Positions 16,603 to 25,552 of a DNA stretch of 64,000 nucleotides are shown piece after piece (position 1 is the first letter of the stretch; each line of letters opens with the position of its first letter). Both the position numbers and the translations under genes were made by a program. Source of the stretch: Thermoplasmata archaeon. GTDB taxonomy: Archaea; Thermoplasmatota; Thermoplasmata; Lutacidiplasmatales; UBA184. The stretch covers positions 105,561-169,560 of the forward strand of contig JAKAUN010000008.1 of NCBI GenBank assembly GCA_021817605.1, written 5' to 3'. A model generated the notes under the pieces. It saw nothing but the letters and a program-made list of their open reading frames with translations. It searched no databases and was not told where the DNA came from.

Positions 16603-17120
16603 CGGGCGCCTCGCTCGCGTGCGCCGACGCGCGGGGCCGGAACGAGCTTGGTCGGCGGCGGGGCGGCTCCCTGCTTGTCGAGCAGCTCCTGCAGATGGTT
16701 CACGGTCTCCCGGTACCTCCGCAGGGCGTTCTGCGCGTTTGCCTCGGTGAAATCCCATGCACGCGCGAGGTTGCCGTAGCGCAGCCGGTAGCCCTTGCGG
16801 CCACGCCCGTCGGAAGCTCCTCCGACCTCTTCGAGGAGGTCGAGGGCTTTGAGCTTGTTGATGTGCCGGTAGATGGTCGGTTTGGAGGTCTTGAGGACCG
16901 CCGAGAGCTCCTCGGCATACCAGGCCCGGCTCGGGTCCCTGAGGAGGCACTCGCGTACGAGACGGAGCGCGAGGCTCTGGGCGACCGGCCCCTCGGAGCC
17001 GCGGCCGTCCGCCCCCTCGGGGAGATAGCCGACCATCCGAAGGAACTCACGTAGCACCTCCTCCACGTCCGCGATCGGCGTGAGCGGCGTGCTGTAGCGC
17101 AACGCGAGCTCGAACGGCAT
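16599..17120 (-). CDS. Winged-helix transcriptional regulator
   Basis: About 173 residues. A winged helix-turn-helix lies in the middle ('SRAWYAEELSAVLKTSKPTIYRHINKLKALDLLEEV', about 68-105), with a wing 'GRGRKGYRLRYG', an N-terminal helix set and a C-terminal helical tail that may dimerise. ArsR/MarR-like in pattern. ATG 17120 is chosen because a TATA-like box lies 26-33 bases upstream; the ORF-track start at 17180 would precede that box. It is divergent from the molybdenum hydroxylase genes, which makes them a plausible target. It is followed by the small protein at 16303-16602. Confidence 0.78.
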   Translation of the reverse strand: MPFELALRYSTPLTPIADVEEVLREFLRMVGYLPEGADGRGSEGPVAQSLALRLVRECLLRDPSRAWYAEELSAVLKTSKPTIYRHINKLKALDLLEEVGGASDGRGRKGYRLRYGNLARAWDFTEANAQNALRRYRETVNHLQELLDKQGAAPPPTKLVPAPRVGARERGAR

Positions 17121-17145
17121 GCAGGAGTCCCCCCAAAGCGTCCTC

Positions 17146-17153
17146 GGATAAAG
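17146..17153 (-). promoter_or_regulatory. TATA-like box for the winged-helix regulator
   Basis: Reads 'ctttatcc' on the minus strand, 26-33 bases before ATG 17120, supporting a leaderless transcript. Confidence 0.5.
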
Positions 17154-17194
17154 AAAGGAGCCCTTTTCCCGGCGGGCCATCGGCGGCGCCGGAC

Positions 17195-17202
17195 GGATAA
17201 AC
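17195..17202 (+). promoter_or_regulatory. TATA-like box for the molybdenum hydroxylase operon
   Basis: 'ggataaac' lies 23-30 bases before ATG 17225. It faces away from the regulator's promoter, so the divergent 104-base gap holds both promoters. Confidence 0.5.
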
Positions 17203-17224
17203 CTCCGGACGGTCGGCAGGGCGT

Positions 17225-18076
17225 ATGGCCGCCTTCGAGCTCGTCCGTCCCTCCACGGTCGAGGAGGCTCTCGCTCACGTGAAGGCCGAGGAGGGAGCGG
17301 GCGTGGTGGTTCTCGCCGGCGGTACCGACCTCCTCCTCGACCTGGACTCCGGACGGTCCACGCCGAAGAAGGTCGTCTCTCTCCGACGGCTGCCGTGGCG
17401 CTCTCTCGCCTGGGAGGGCGCAGGGCTGAGGGTCGGCAGCACCCTTCCCCTGCGCACCCTCGAGCTCGACCCCGGGGTGAGCGCGCGCTTTCCGGCCCTC
17501 GGCGAGGCGATCCGGGCCGTCGGGGGCCCGAGCCTCCGTCGCCAGGCGACCCTCGGCGGTAATGTCGGGCGGGCCGCCCCCGCCTCCGACCTGTTGCCGG
17601 TCCTCCTCGCTCTGGACGCGGAGGTCGAGCTCGTCGGCGAGGGAGGAGCGCGTTCGGTGCCGATCGACGGCTTTCTGCGCGCTTCGCGCCGTACCGCGAT
17701 CGCGCCGGGCGAGCTCATCCGCTCGGTCCTGTTCCCCGAGCCGCGGCCGTCGGCCTACCTCTGGCAGCGCGTGCGGCCCGCCAACGACATCTCGCAGGTC
17801 GCCGTCGCCGCCGCCTATTCCCCGTCACGGGGCGCCTGGCACGTTGCGCTCGGCGGCGTTCCCCCCCGTCCGTCCCTCGTACCCGCCTCCGCCCAGGCGC
17901 TGGTTACCGAACGGCCGGCTCCGGAGTCGATCGAGCACGCGGCTCGCGCTCTCGCCGCCTGGCCCGGCCTGGTGAGCGACCGTCGGGCGACCGAGGAGTA
18001 CCGACGCGAGCTGGTCGGGGTTCTGCTCCGCCGCGCGGTCCTCCGGGCGTCCGAGGCTACCCGGGGTGCGCCATGA
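17225..18076 (+). CDS. Molybdenum hydroxylase FAD-binding subunit (CoxM/XdhB-like)
   Basis: Medium subunit of a xanthine-oxidase-family enzyme, which carries electrons from the iron-sulfur clusters to an acceptor through FAD. The N-terminal 'VVVLAGGTDLLLDL' and 'GGPSLRRQATLGGNVGRAAPASD' are the two FAD-binding motifs of this family, and the C-terminal CO-dehydrogenase-flavoprotein domain ends near residue 275. The length of 283 is typical. The stop overlaps the start of the 2Fe-2S subunit (ATGA). Leaderless start after the TATA-like box at 17195. Confidence 0.92.
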   Translation: MAAFELVRPSTVEEALAHVKAEEGAGVVVLAGGTDLLLDLDSGRSTPKKVVSLRRLPWRSLAWEGAGLRVGSTLPLRTLELDPGVSARFPALGEAIRAVGGPSLRRQATLGGNVGRAAPASDLLPVLLALDAEVELVGEGGARSVPIDGFLRASRRTAIAPGELIRSVLFPEPRPSAYLWQRVRPANDISQVAVAAAYSPSRGAWHVALGGVPPRPSLVPASAQALVTERPAPESIEHAARALAAWPGLVSDRRATEEYRRELVGVLLRRAVLRASEATRGAP

Positions 18077-18549
18077 GCCCGGGCCGCCCCGAGCTGCGGG
18101 TCAACGGCCGCGCGGTGGATCTCGAGGAGGTGCCCGTCGAGGAGCGGCTCCTCGACACCCTCCGCTGGCGTCTCGGCCTCAAGGGGACGAAGGACGGATG
18201 CCGCTCGGGAGCGTGCGGGGCCTGCACGGTCCTCCTTGACGGGAGGACGGCACTCAGCTGCCTTGCGCTCACCCACGAGCTCGAAGGCTCCGAGGTGCTG
18301 ACGGTCGAGAGCCTCTCCTCGACGCCGGTCGGTCGGCGGGTCGAGCGCGCCTTCGTGGAGGAGGGGGCCCTCCAGTGCGGCTACTGCACACCGGGATTCG
18401 TCGTCGCGCTTACCGGCCTCCTCGAGGAGCACGGAAGCTCCGTGCCGACCACGACCCTCCTCGAGGAGCTCGGCACGAATCTCTGCCGCTGCACCGGCTA
18501 CCGCTCTATTGTCCGGGCGGTGGAGCGCGCCCGCAGGGAGCTCCCGTGA
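18073..18549 (+). CDS. Molybdenum hydroxylase 2Fe-2S subunit (CoxS/XdhC-like)
   Basis: Small subunit with two 2Fe-2S clusters. The plant-ferredoxin-type cluster is seen in 'CRSGACGACTVLLDGRTALSC', and the second in 'CGYCTPGFVVALTGLL' with 'LCRCTGYRSIV'. The length of 158 residues is normal. It overlaps its neighbours on both sides (ATGA before, GTGA after), so the three subunits are made from one transcript with coupled translation. Confidence 0.95.
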   Translation: MSPGRPELRVNGRAVDLEEVPVEERLLDTLRWRLGLKGTKDGCRSGACGACTVLLDGRTALSCLALTHELEGSEVLTVESLSSTPVGRRVERAFVEEGALQCGYCTPGFVVALTGLLEEHGSSVPTTTLLEELGTNLCRCTGYRSIVRAVERARRELP

Positions 18550-20786
18550 GCCTCTCGCCGCGGCCGGACGCCGAGCTCAAGGTCCGCGGGCAGGCCGGCT
18601 TCGGCATGGACCTAGAGGCCCCCGGGATGCTCTGGGGAGCCCTCGTCCTCTCCCCCGTCGCGCACGGGCGCATCCGCTCGGTCGACCTCTCGGCCGCCCG
18701 GGCGCTCCCGGGGGTGACGGCGGTCGGAGCCTCGGATGTCGGTGTCCTCATGGGAGGGCTGCGCGGCGACGCGGAGCGTCCTCCGTTCCCCACCGAGGAG
18801 GTCGTCCATGCCTACCAGCCCCTGGCGGCGGTCGCCGCCCCCTCGCTCGCCCGCGCGCGCGAGGCGGCCCGTGCGGTACGCCTCACGATCGACACCCTGA
18901 CTTCCGTCACCGAGATCGAGTCGGTCTTTCCCGACTGGCCCGGCGCCGAGGGGGCGCGCTCGTCGCACGTCCTCGCCCACGTGCTCGCGAGGCGGGGAGA
19001 GGTCGAGGAGGCGTTCGCGGACGCGGAGCTGGTCGTCCGGGAGACCTACCGCACTCCCGGGGTCCACCAGGTGGCCCTCGAGCCCCACGCCTGCCTCGCC
19101 GAGGTCGCGGACGGCCGTTGGTCCGTGCGCACGACGACCCAGACCCCGTTCGGGATCCGCGAGGATGCCGCCTCGATCCTCGGCCTCGCGGAGAAGGAGC
19201 TCCTCGTCGAGGGCATGTGGGTCGGCGGCGGCTTCGGCGGGAAGAACTCCGCGCTCATCGAGCCGTATGCCCTACTCCTCGCGAAGGCCTCGGGGCGCCC
19301 GGTCCGCCTCGCGCTGACCTACCGCGAGGAGTTCCTGCTCGGCCGCACGACGCTCCCCATGGTCGTTCGGCTCGACACCGGGGTGCGCAACGGACGCATC
19401 GTCGCGCGCCGGGTCCGCCTCCTCCTGGACGGCGGCGCCTCGCTCCCCGGCCGCGACTTTGCCGCCGGTTACTCGATCGGCTTCCTCCTGGGGCCGTACG
19501 CGACCGAATCGTTCGAGGTCGAGGGCTACGCCGTCCGTACGAACCGTCCCCCGTTCGGGGCCCATCGCGCCCCTCTCGCCCCCCAGTGCGCCTTCGCCCT
19601 CGAGTCCCACATGGAAGAGGTCGCGCGGCGGATCGGGGCCGACCCCGTGGAGTTCCGTCTCGCGCATCTCTGGTCGGAGGGCTCGACGACCTCCTTCGGC
19701 CAGAAGGTCGGCCCCTTCGGGCTCCCGGCCGCGCTCCGGGCGGCGCAGCGGCGCGCGGCTGCCTGGCGCGCCGAGCGGGTTCCGGGCCATGGGATCGGTA
19801 TCGGCGTGGGGTTCTGGTCGACCTCGGTGGGCGCCGGCGGGGAGGCCCGGGTCCGCCTCACTCCCACCGAGCTCGTCCTCCAGCAGGGGGAGCGGGAGAT
19901 CGGCAGCGGGAGCGTCCTCGTCGGGCTCTCGGCGGTCGTCGAGCGGCGCACCGGCCTTCCCCGGGAGCGCATCCGGGTGGATTACCAGGACACCTCGACC
20001 GCGCCGTTCGACTCGGGGGTCTTCGGCAGCCGGACGGTCGGAGCCCTCGGGACGGCAGTGCTCCGGGCGATCGAAGCGCTGCTCTCCGAGGTCGCCCGCC
20101 GGCTCGGCACCGAAGGGGAGGTCCGCCTGGTCGTGGAGGCGGGGGAGATACACGTCCGCTCGGAGACGGGCTCGAAGCCGGTCCGCGAGCTTCTTCGACC
20201 CTCGGACCGCAGCGCCGGAGGACTCGTCGCCGAGGGCCGCCACTACCCTCCGTCCGGGAAGATCGACGCGTCGCTGGTCGTCGACGGAAGCTTCTACGCC
20301 TACCACGACTTCGCCGGGGCGGCGCACGTGGCGGAGGTATCGGTCGATCCCGAGACCGGCACCGTGCGTCTCGAGCGCTACGCCGCCTTCCACGACGTCG
20401 GACGGGTCGTCGATTGGCCGAGCGCCCGTGCGCAGGTCGAAGGCGGGGTCGTGATGGGGATCGGCAGCGCCCTCACCGAGGAGGCGATCTGGTCGGGCGA
20501 CGGCCGCCTCGTCAACGCCAGCCTCCTCGACTACCGCATCCCGACCCTCGGCGAGGTCCCTCCGATCGACGTCGAGTTCCTCGAGGGGTTCGAAGGCGCC
20601 GGGCCGTTCGGGGCCAAGGGGCTCGGCGAGCCGCCGATCATCCCCGTGCCCGCGGCGGTCGCCTCCGCGGTGCGCGAGGCGACCGGGGCACATCTCACGG
20701 AGCTGCCTCTCTCGGCCGAGCGCGTGGCCCGAGCTCTTAAGCGCGGGCGAACGTCCCCGTCGCCCGATGGCTCTCGGGACCGCTGA
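18546..20786 (+). CDS. Molybdenum hydroxylase large (molybdopterin) subunit
   Basis: Catalytic subunit of a xanthine dehydrogenase/aldehyde oxidase family enzyme. 'GGGFGGKNSALIEPYA' is the first molybdopterin loop, and the catalytic Glu is in 'AKGLGEPPIIPVPAAVASA' (about residue 695). The active-site loop reads 'PPFGAHRAPLAPQCAFALE'; it lacks the 'AYxCSFR' of form I CO dehydrogenase, so the substrate is not CO by sequence. The usual Gln-rich 'GQG' loop is replaced by 'EIGSGSVLVGL'. The substrate cannot be named; a purine, aldehyde or aromatic heterocycle is possible. GTG 18546 gives 746 residues and a 4-base overlap with the previous subunit; the ORF-track start is too early. Confidence 0.88.
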   Translation: MSLSPRPDAELKVRGQAGFGMDLEAPGMLWGALVLSPVAHGRIRSVDLSAARALPGVTAVGASDVGVLMGGLRGDAERPPFPTEEVVHAYQPLAAVAAPSLARAREAARAVRLTIDTLTSVTEIESVFPDWPGAEGARSSHVLAHVLARRGEVEEAFADAELVVRETYRTPGVHQVALEPHACLAEVADGRWSVRTTTQTPFGIREDAASILGLAEKELLVEGMWVGGGFGGKNSALIEPYALLLAKASGRPVRLALTYREEFLLGRTTLPMVVRLDTGVRNGRIVARRVRLLLDGGASLPGRDFAAGYSIGFLLGPYATESFEVEGYAVRTNRPPFGAHRAPLAPQCAFALESHMEEVARRIGADPVEFRLAHLWSEGSTTSFGQKVGPFGLPAALRAAQRRAAAWRAERVPGHGIGIGVGFWSTSVGAGGEARVRLTPTELVLQQGEREIGSGSVLVGLSAVVERRTGLPRERIRVDYQDTSTAPFDSGVFGSRTVGALGTAVLRAIEALLSEVARRLGTEGEVRLVVEAGEIHVRSETGSKPVRELLRPSDRSAGGLVAEGRHYPPSGKIDASLVVDGSFYAYHDFAGAAHVAEVSVDPETGTVRLERYAAFHDVGRVVDWPSARAQVEGGVVMGIGSALTEEAIWSGDGRLVNASLLDYRIPTLGEVPPIDVEFLEGFEGAGPFGAKGLGEPPIIPVPAAVASAVREATGAHLTELPLSAERVARALKRGRTSPSPDGSRDR

Positions 20787-21924
20787 GATCCGCGGCCTGC
20801 TCGACAGCTACCCGTCGCGCCCGACGGTCGCGGCGGTGGGGTCCCACTCCGCGATCGACATCGCCGACGGGGCGGTGAGCGAGGGGTTCCCGAGCCTCGT
20901 CCTTGCCCAGGCCGGGCGCGAGACGACCTACGCGCGCTACTTCCGCACCCTGAGAGCGGCTGACGGCACGCGACGCCGCGGCTGCGTCGACGAGGTCTGG
21001 ACCTATCCCAAGTTCGCCGATCTCGCCCTTCCCCCCGAGCAGGAGCGGCTGCGCAGCCGCGGTGCCCTCCTCGTCCCGAACCGGGCGCTCAGCTCCTATC
21101 TCCCGCTCACGGTCCTCGAGGACGAGCTTCGGGTGCCGCTCGTCGGGAGCCGCGCCCTCCTAAGGATCGAGGAGCGCTCGGAGCGGGAGAACTACTACAC
21201 GCTGCTCGAGCGCGCCGGGGTCCGAGCGCCTCGGCGCGTGAAGGACCCTTCGGCGATCGACGGCCTCGTCATGGTGAAGTTGCCTCACGCCCAGCGCCGC
21301 CTGGAGAGGGGCTTCTTCACCGCCGCGAGCGAGGCGGAGTATCGCGCCAAGAGCGAGGCACTCATCGCGCGAGGAACGGTTGACCCGTTGGACCTCAAGG
21401 CGGCGCGGATCGAGGAGTACGTGCTCGGCCCGGTCTTCAACTTCAACTTCTTCTTCTCCCCTCTCGCCGAGCGCTCGGAAGGGCTCGAGCTGCTCGGCGT
21501 GGACGAGCGTCGGGAGAGCGATCTCGATGGTCTCGTGCGCCTGCCGGCCCCGCAGCAGCTTTCGCTGCCGGAGGCCTCGCGCATCCCGCAGTACACCGTG
21601 GTCGGCCACGGGACGCTCACCGTCCGCGAATCGACGCTCGAGGAGGTCTTCGCCCTCGGGGAGAAGTTCGTCGACGAGAGCCGTCGTACCGCCCCTCCCG
21701 GCATCGTCGGTCCGTTCTGCCTGCAGACCTGTCTCGACCGCGACGGACGGCCGAGCGTCTTTGACGTCGCTGCCCGCATCGGCGGGGGGACGAACGTCCA
21801 CCTCTCCCTCGGGCATCCCTACGGCAACGCGCTCTGGCGCACGCCGATGAGCTCGGGACGCCGGGTCGCCCTCGAGATCCGTCGGGCGCTGGAGGAAGGC
21901 CGCCTCTCGGAGATCGTCACGTGA
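20767..21924 (+). CDS. purP: FAICAR synthetase (formate-dependent)
   Basis: ATP-grasp enzyme joining formate to AICAR to give FAICAR in archaeal purine synthesis. The 385-residue protein starts 'PTVAAVGSHSAIDIADGA', the AICAR-binding N-terminus of PurP. It continues with 'LVGSRALLRIEERSERENYYTLLERAGVRAP' and ends with the conserved 'ARIGGGTNV' ATP-grasp segment. It overlaps the hydroxylase large subunit by 20 bases and gcvT by 4 (GTGA). Because PurH at 6.8 kb also has a complete transformylase domain, this may be a redundant route, a condition-specific one, or a PurP paralogue with another role. Confidence 0.9.
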   Translation: MALGTAEIRGLLDSYPSRPTVAAVGSHSAIDIADGAVSEGFPSLVLAQAGRETTYARYFRTLRAADGTRRRGCVDEVWTYPKFADLALPPEQERLRSRGALLVPNRALSSYLPLTVLEDELRVPLVGSRALLRIEERSERENYYTLLERAGVRAPRRVKDPSAIDGLVMVKLPHAQRRLERGFFTAASEAEYRAKSEALIARGTVDPLDLKAARIEEYVLGPVFNFNFFFSPLAERSEGLELLGVDERRESDLDGLVRLPAPQQLSLPEASRIPQYTVVGHGTLTVRESTLEEVFALGEKFVDESRRTAPPGIVGPFCLQTCLDRDGRPSVFDVAARIGGGTNVHLSLGHPYGNALWRTPMSSGRRVALEIRRALEEGRLSEIVT

Positions 21925-23102
21925 GCGATCCTCCCGCCGCGTCGCCGACGCTCGCTCGGACGGCGCTCCATGCCTTCCACCTCCGCCACGCCGCTCACCT
22001 GGTCCCGTTCGCGGGCTGGGAGATGCCGCTCTACTACACGAGCATCCTCGCCGAACACCGGGCCGTCCGCTCGACGGTCGGCCTCTTCGACGTCTCGCAC
22101 ATGGGCATCCTCACGGTCGATGGCGCCCAGGCTTCCGACCTGCTCGGCCGACGGACGACGGCGAACGTGGAGCGGCTTGCCCCCGGCCAGGTCCGCTACA
22201 CGTTCCTCCTCGAGGCGAGCGGCCACATCGTCGACGACCTCCTGGTGAGCCGCATCGACACCGGCGAGGAGCTTGCCCGCCGCTTCGTGGTCGTCCCGAA
22301 CGCCGCGCGGACCGCGGAGGTCGAGGAGATCCTCCGCCAGCACCGGGGTCCCGCGGTCGAGATCGCCCGATGGAACCCGAAGGTCGCGCTCCTCGCGGTC
22401 CAGGGCCCGGGATCTCGTCGGCTGCTCGAGCAGCGGTTCGGCTGGGAGCTCTCCCACCTCGGCTTCTACCGCACGGCGTTCTTCCCGAAGGGCCGATCGA
22501 CCCCTCCGTCCGCGGGGGAGCTCGGGCCGCGCCTTCCCTCGGGCCTCGCCACCTCCTACCTCGTGAGCCGCACCGGCTACACCGGCGAGCTCGGCTACGA
22601 GCTCTTCCTCCCCTCCGAGGAGGCCGACGCCGTCGCCGAGTCGCTGGTCGCAGAGGGAGCCGTTCCGACCGGCCTCGGGGCACGCGACACGCTCCGTCTG
22701 GAGAAGGGCTACCTCCTGAGCGGCCAGGAGTTCCATCGCGACCGCTCCCCGCTCGAGGCCGGGCAGGAGCGGTTCGTCGAGTTCGACCATCCGTTCGTCG
22801 GCCGCGCCGCTCTTGAGAAGGAGCGGACCGAGGGGCCTCCGAGCCGCCTGGTCGGCCTCTTGGTCGAGGAGGCCGGGGCCATACCGCGCCACGGCTCGGC
22901 GGTCTACTCCGAGGGAAAGCGCCTCACGGAGGCGACCAGCGGAGGGCTCTCCCCCGGGCTCGGGAAGGGCGTGGCGCTCGCCTACCTGCCCCGGGAGCTC
23001 GCCCGAGCCGGCACCGAGCTCGGTGTCGAGCTACGCGGTCGGCAGGTCCCGGCCCGGGTCGTCGATCTGCCGTTCGTCCGCGCCGCTCCGACCCGAGGCT
23101 AA
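21921..23102 (+). CDS. gcvT: Glycine cleavage T protein (aminomethyltransferase)
   Basis: Transfers the methylene group from lipoyl-bound glycine to tetrahydrofolate, releasing ammonia. The 393-residue protein shows 'GLFDVSHMGI', the folate-contact region 'GQVRYTFLLEASGHIVDDLLV' with the conserved Asp, and 'RTGYTGELGYELF'. It is translationally coupled to purP, linking one-carbon supply to purine synthesis. Other glycine cleavage genes (H, P, L) are not in the window. There is some chance it is a GcvT paralogue such as a demethylase, but the motifs are those of true GcvT. Confidence 0.9.
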   Translation: MSDPPAASPTLARTALHAFHLRHAAHLVPFAGWEMPLYYTSILAEHRAVRSTVGLFDVSHMGILTVDGAQASDLLGRRTTANVERLAPGQVRYTFLLEASGHIVDDLLVSRIDTGEELARRFVVVPNAARTAEVEEILRQHRGPAVEIARWNPKVALLAVQGPGSRRLLEQRFGWELSHLGFYRTAFFPKGRSTPPSAGELGPRLPSGLATSYLVSRTGYTGELGYELFLPSEEADAVAESLVAEGAVPTGLGARDTLRLEKGYLLSGQEFHRDRSPLEAGQERFVEFDHPFVGRAALEKERTEGPPSRLVGLLVEEAGAIPRHGSAVYSEGKRLTEATSGGLSPGLGKGVALAYLPRELARAGTELGVELRGRQVPARVVDLPFVRAAPTRG

Positions 23103-23134
23103 GTAGATAGACCGGCCCTGCGCATCGCAGAGGT

Positions 23135-25552
23135 ATGGCCGCCGCCACGCGCACCCTGTCGTTCGTGGGTCGGCCCGAGACGGTCGAGGAGCTCCGCCGG
23201 CGCTTCGAGGACCTACGGGCAGGCAGCGGCGGCGTCACCCTCCTTCTCGGCGACACCGGGGTCGGCAAGTCGACGCTCGTCGCCGAGCTCGTGGAGGAGA
23301 TCCGGGCGGGAGGCGTCCGGCTCCTCGAGGGGCGGGCTCCGCCGTCGGACGCTCCGCCGCCGTTCTCGCTCCTTCGGGGCGCGCTTGAGGCCGCCTCGCG
23401 CCGGGCGGAGGATGGCCCCGGCGCTCCCCTCGGCGAGCTCCTGGGCGGCGGGGTCATCCTCGGCTTTGCTCCCCGCCTCGGCGACGACCTCCCCCATGCC
23501 CCGGTCCGGGTCGAGGAGCGGATCCTCAGTGCCCTCGGAGAGGAGGCGGAGCTGCCGGGGGGCCGGCGGGAGGCCCTCTGGGCCGCCCTGGTCGACCAGT
23601 TCCGGCAGTTCACCGAGCGCGGGCCGACCGTGCTCATCCTCGAGGACCTCCACCGCGCCGACGATCCGAGCCTGGATGCCGTCGAGCACCTGGCGCGGCA
23701 GCTGCGCGACCAGCCACTCTGGGTGCTCGCCACCGTCCGCTCCTACGGCTCGCTGCCCCCCGCCCGACGGGCGCGCCTCAAGGCCTTCGAGACCCAGACC
23801 GGCGCCCGCCGCATCCACCTTTCTCCGCTCTCCTCGGGGGAGGTCGCCGAGTTCCTCCACCGTCGCGAGCCCGAGCGCCAGTTCACCGAGGAGGAGATCG
23901 CCCGCCGTTACTCCGAGACCGGCGGCAATCCCCTGCTCCTCGAGCAGTTCGACCGACGGCTTCCCCCGCTCGGCGGGTGGGCCGCTGCCGGGGCTGGGGG
24001 GGGAGGCGAGGCTCCCGTGGCCCCCCCCGCCCCGGTCTCCGAGGAGGAGGAACGGGTGCTCGCGGTGGCGGCCGTCGTCGGGCCCGAGGTGCCTTTCCAG
24101 CTCCTCCTGCGCGCGAGCGGCGAGGAGGAAGAGCAGCTCACCGAGACGCTCGACCGACTCGTCGCCCGCGGCCTGCTCCTCGAGCGGCCCGGCGAGGTCC
24201 TCACGTTCGCCAGCGACGCCGTCCGCTCCGAGCTCTACGGGCAGCTCACCGAGAGCCGCCGGCGCCTGCTCCACCGCCGCGTCGGCGAGGCACTCGAGGC
24301 GGCCGGCTCGGCCGACCCGAGCACGATCTACGCGCTCGCCCACCACTTCTTCCTCGGCAAGCTGGACGGGCGCTCGGTGCGCTACAACCGCATGGCCGCC
24401 GAGATCGCCGGTCACGCCCACGCGAGCGAGATCGCCCGCCATCACCTCGAGCGGGCGCTCGAGAGCCTGCGTCGCGGGGCCCCCGAGGATTGGACGCAGG
24501 AGACCGAGCTCGTTCTCGAGCTCGCCGAGGAGACCGAGCAGGCGGGGGCGTTCGCCAAGGCCGAGGCGCTGCTGCGCCATCACCTCTCGCGGCCCCAGCT
24601 CGCCGAGAAGATCCCCGCCTCGCTGCGCGTCCTTGCCGAGACCTACCTCGTCCGGATCGGGGCCGACCGGGGCAACTGGACCGCCGCCGAGGAGGTCACG
24701 GCCCGCCTGCTCGCGACGCCCGACCTGGGCGGCGATCTGCTCGTGGTCGTGGCGTTGCGCCACCTTCGGGCGGAGTCGCTCTTCTACCAGGGACGCTACA
24801 CGGACGCGCTGGCCGAGCACGACGAGGAGCTTCGGCTGGCGCGGGCGGCAGGCAACGAGCGCGCCGCCGCGCTCGCGCGCTCTCGTCGGGCGAGCGTCCT
24901 GTCGATGATGGGCCGCAACGAGGAGGCGCTCGAGGAGGGCCGCGCCGCCGCCCTCGAGCTCGAGAGGCTCGGGGACCTACGCAACGCCTCCCACGCTCAC
25001 CTCTTCGTGGGGGTGCTCCTCGCCGGGTTCAAGGGCTCGCCGGTGCGCCTGGACGCGTCGATCGGCGAGTTCGTCGAGGCGATCCGCCTCGCCGAGAAGG
25101 TGGGAGACCCCCGCCGCGTCGGCTGGGCCCTGTTCAACTGGGCGGACGTGCTGCGCCAGGCCGGCCGCCTCGAAGAGGCCTGGGAGCGGGATCTGCGCTC
25201 GCGCGAGACCCTCGAGCGCATCGGCGACCGCTTCGGCCTCGTCCAGTCGCTCATCGTTGCCGGCAAGATCGCGACCCAGAAGCGCGCGTTCGACCGGGCC
25301 GAGGCCGAACTCCTCGAGGCCTATCGCATCGTTCGGGAGATCAAAGCCCCGCCCGACGAGGTCGACGTGATGTTGCGGCTCGCGCAGCTCTCCCTCGCGA
25401 GGGGAGACCTTCCCGGCGCCCGACGACGGGCCGAGGAGCTCGAGAGGCTCAACGTCCGCGCCCTGCGCCCGGATCTCGTCACCGAGGTCGAACAGCTCGG
25501 GGGTGCCCTCGCCGAGGGGGCGGCCCCTCCGTCCGATGCCCCGCCGACCTGA
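23135..25552 (+). CDS. AAA-type ATPase with TPR repeats, probable signalling protein
   Basis: An 805-residue protein of the MalT/LuxR-like ATPase type. The N-terminus 'FVGRPETVEELRRRF' leads into Walker A 'LLGDTGVGKSTLV' and Walker B 'TVLILEDLHRADD' (about 165). Winged-helix-like and arginine-finger regions follow to about 390, then tetratricopeptide-type helical repeats to the end ('ERAAALARSRRASVLSMMGRNEEALEE', 'GWALFNWADVLRQAGRLEEAWE'). No DNA-binding domain follows, so it is more likely a scaffold or sensor than a direct regulator. It starts 32 bases after gcvT and overlaps nadC by 17. The ligand is unknown. Confidence 0.8.
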   Translation: MAAATRTLSFVGRPETVEELRRRFEDLRAGSGGVTLLLGDTGVGKSTLVAELVEEIRAGGVRLLEGRAPPSDAPPPFSLLRGALEAASRRAEDGPGAPLGELLGGGVILGFAPRLGDDLPHAPVRVEERILSALGEEAELPGGRREALWAALVDQFRQFTERGPTVLILEDLHRADDPSLDAVEHLARQLRDQPLWVLATVRSYGSLPPARRARLKAFETQTGARRIHLSPLSSGEVAEFLHRREPERQFTEEEIARRYSETGGNPLLLEQFDRRLPPLGGWAAAGAGGGGEAPVAPPAPVSEEEERVLAVAAVVGPEVPFQLLLRASGEEEEQLTETLDRLVARGLLLERPGEVLTFASDAVRSELYGQLTESRRRLLHRRVGEALEAAGSADPSTIYALAHHFFLGKLDGRSVRYNRMAAEIAGHAHASEIARHHLERALESLRRGAPEDWTQETELVLELAEETEQAGAFAKAEALLRHHLSRPQLAEKIPASLRVLAETYLVRIGADRGNWTAAEEVTARLLATPDLGGDLLVVVALRHLRAESLFYQGRYTDALAEHDEELRLARAAGNERAAALARSRRASVLSMMGRNEEALEEGRAAALELERLGDLRNASHAHLFVGVLLAGFKGSPVRLDASIGEFVEAIRLAEKVGDPRRVGWALFNWADVLRQAGRLEEAWERDLRSRETLERIGDRFGLVQSLIVAGKIATQKRAFDRAEAELLEAYRIVREIKAPPDEVDVMLRLAQLSLARGDLPGARRRAEELERLNVRALRPDLVTEVEQLGGALAEGAAPPSDAPPT

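Noticed and set aside
18546-20786. Carbon monoxide dehydrogenase large subunit (coxL)
   Set aside because: The form I active-site loop AYxCSFR is absent, and the loop present ('GAHRAPLAPQ') does not support CO as substrate.
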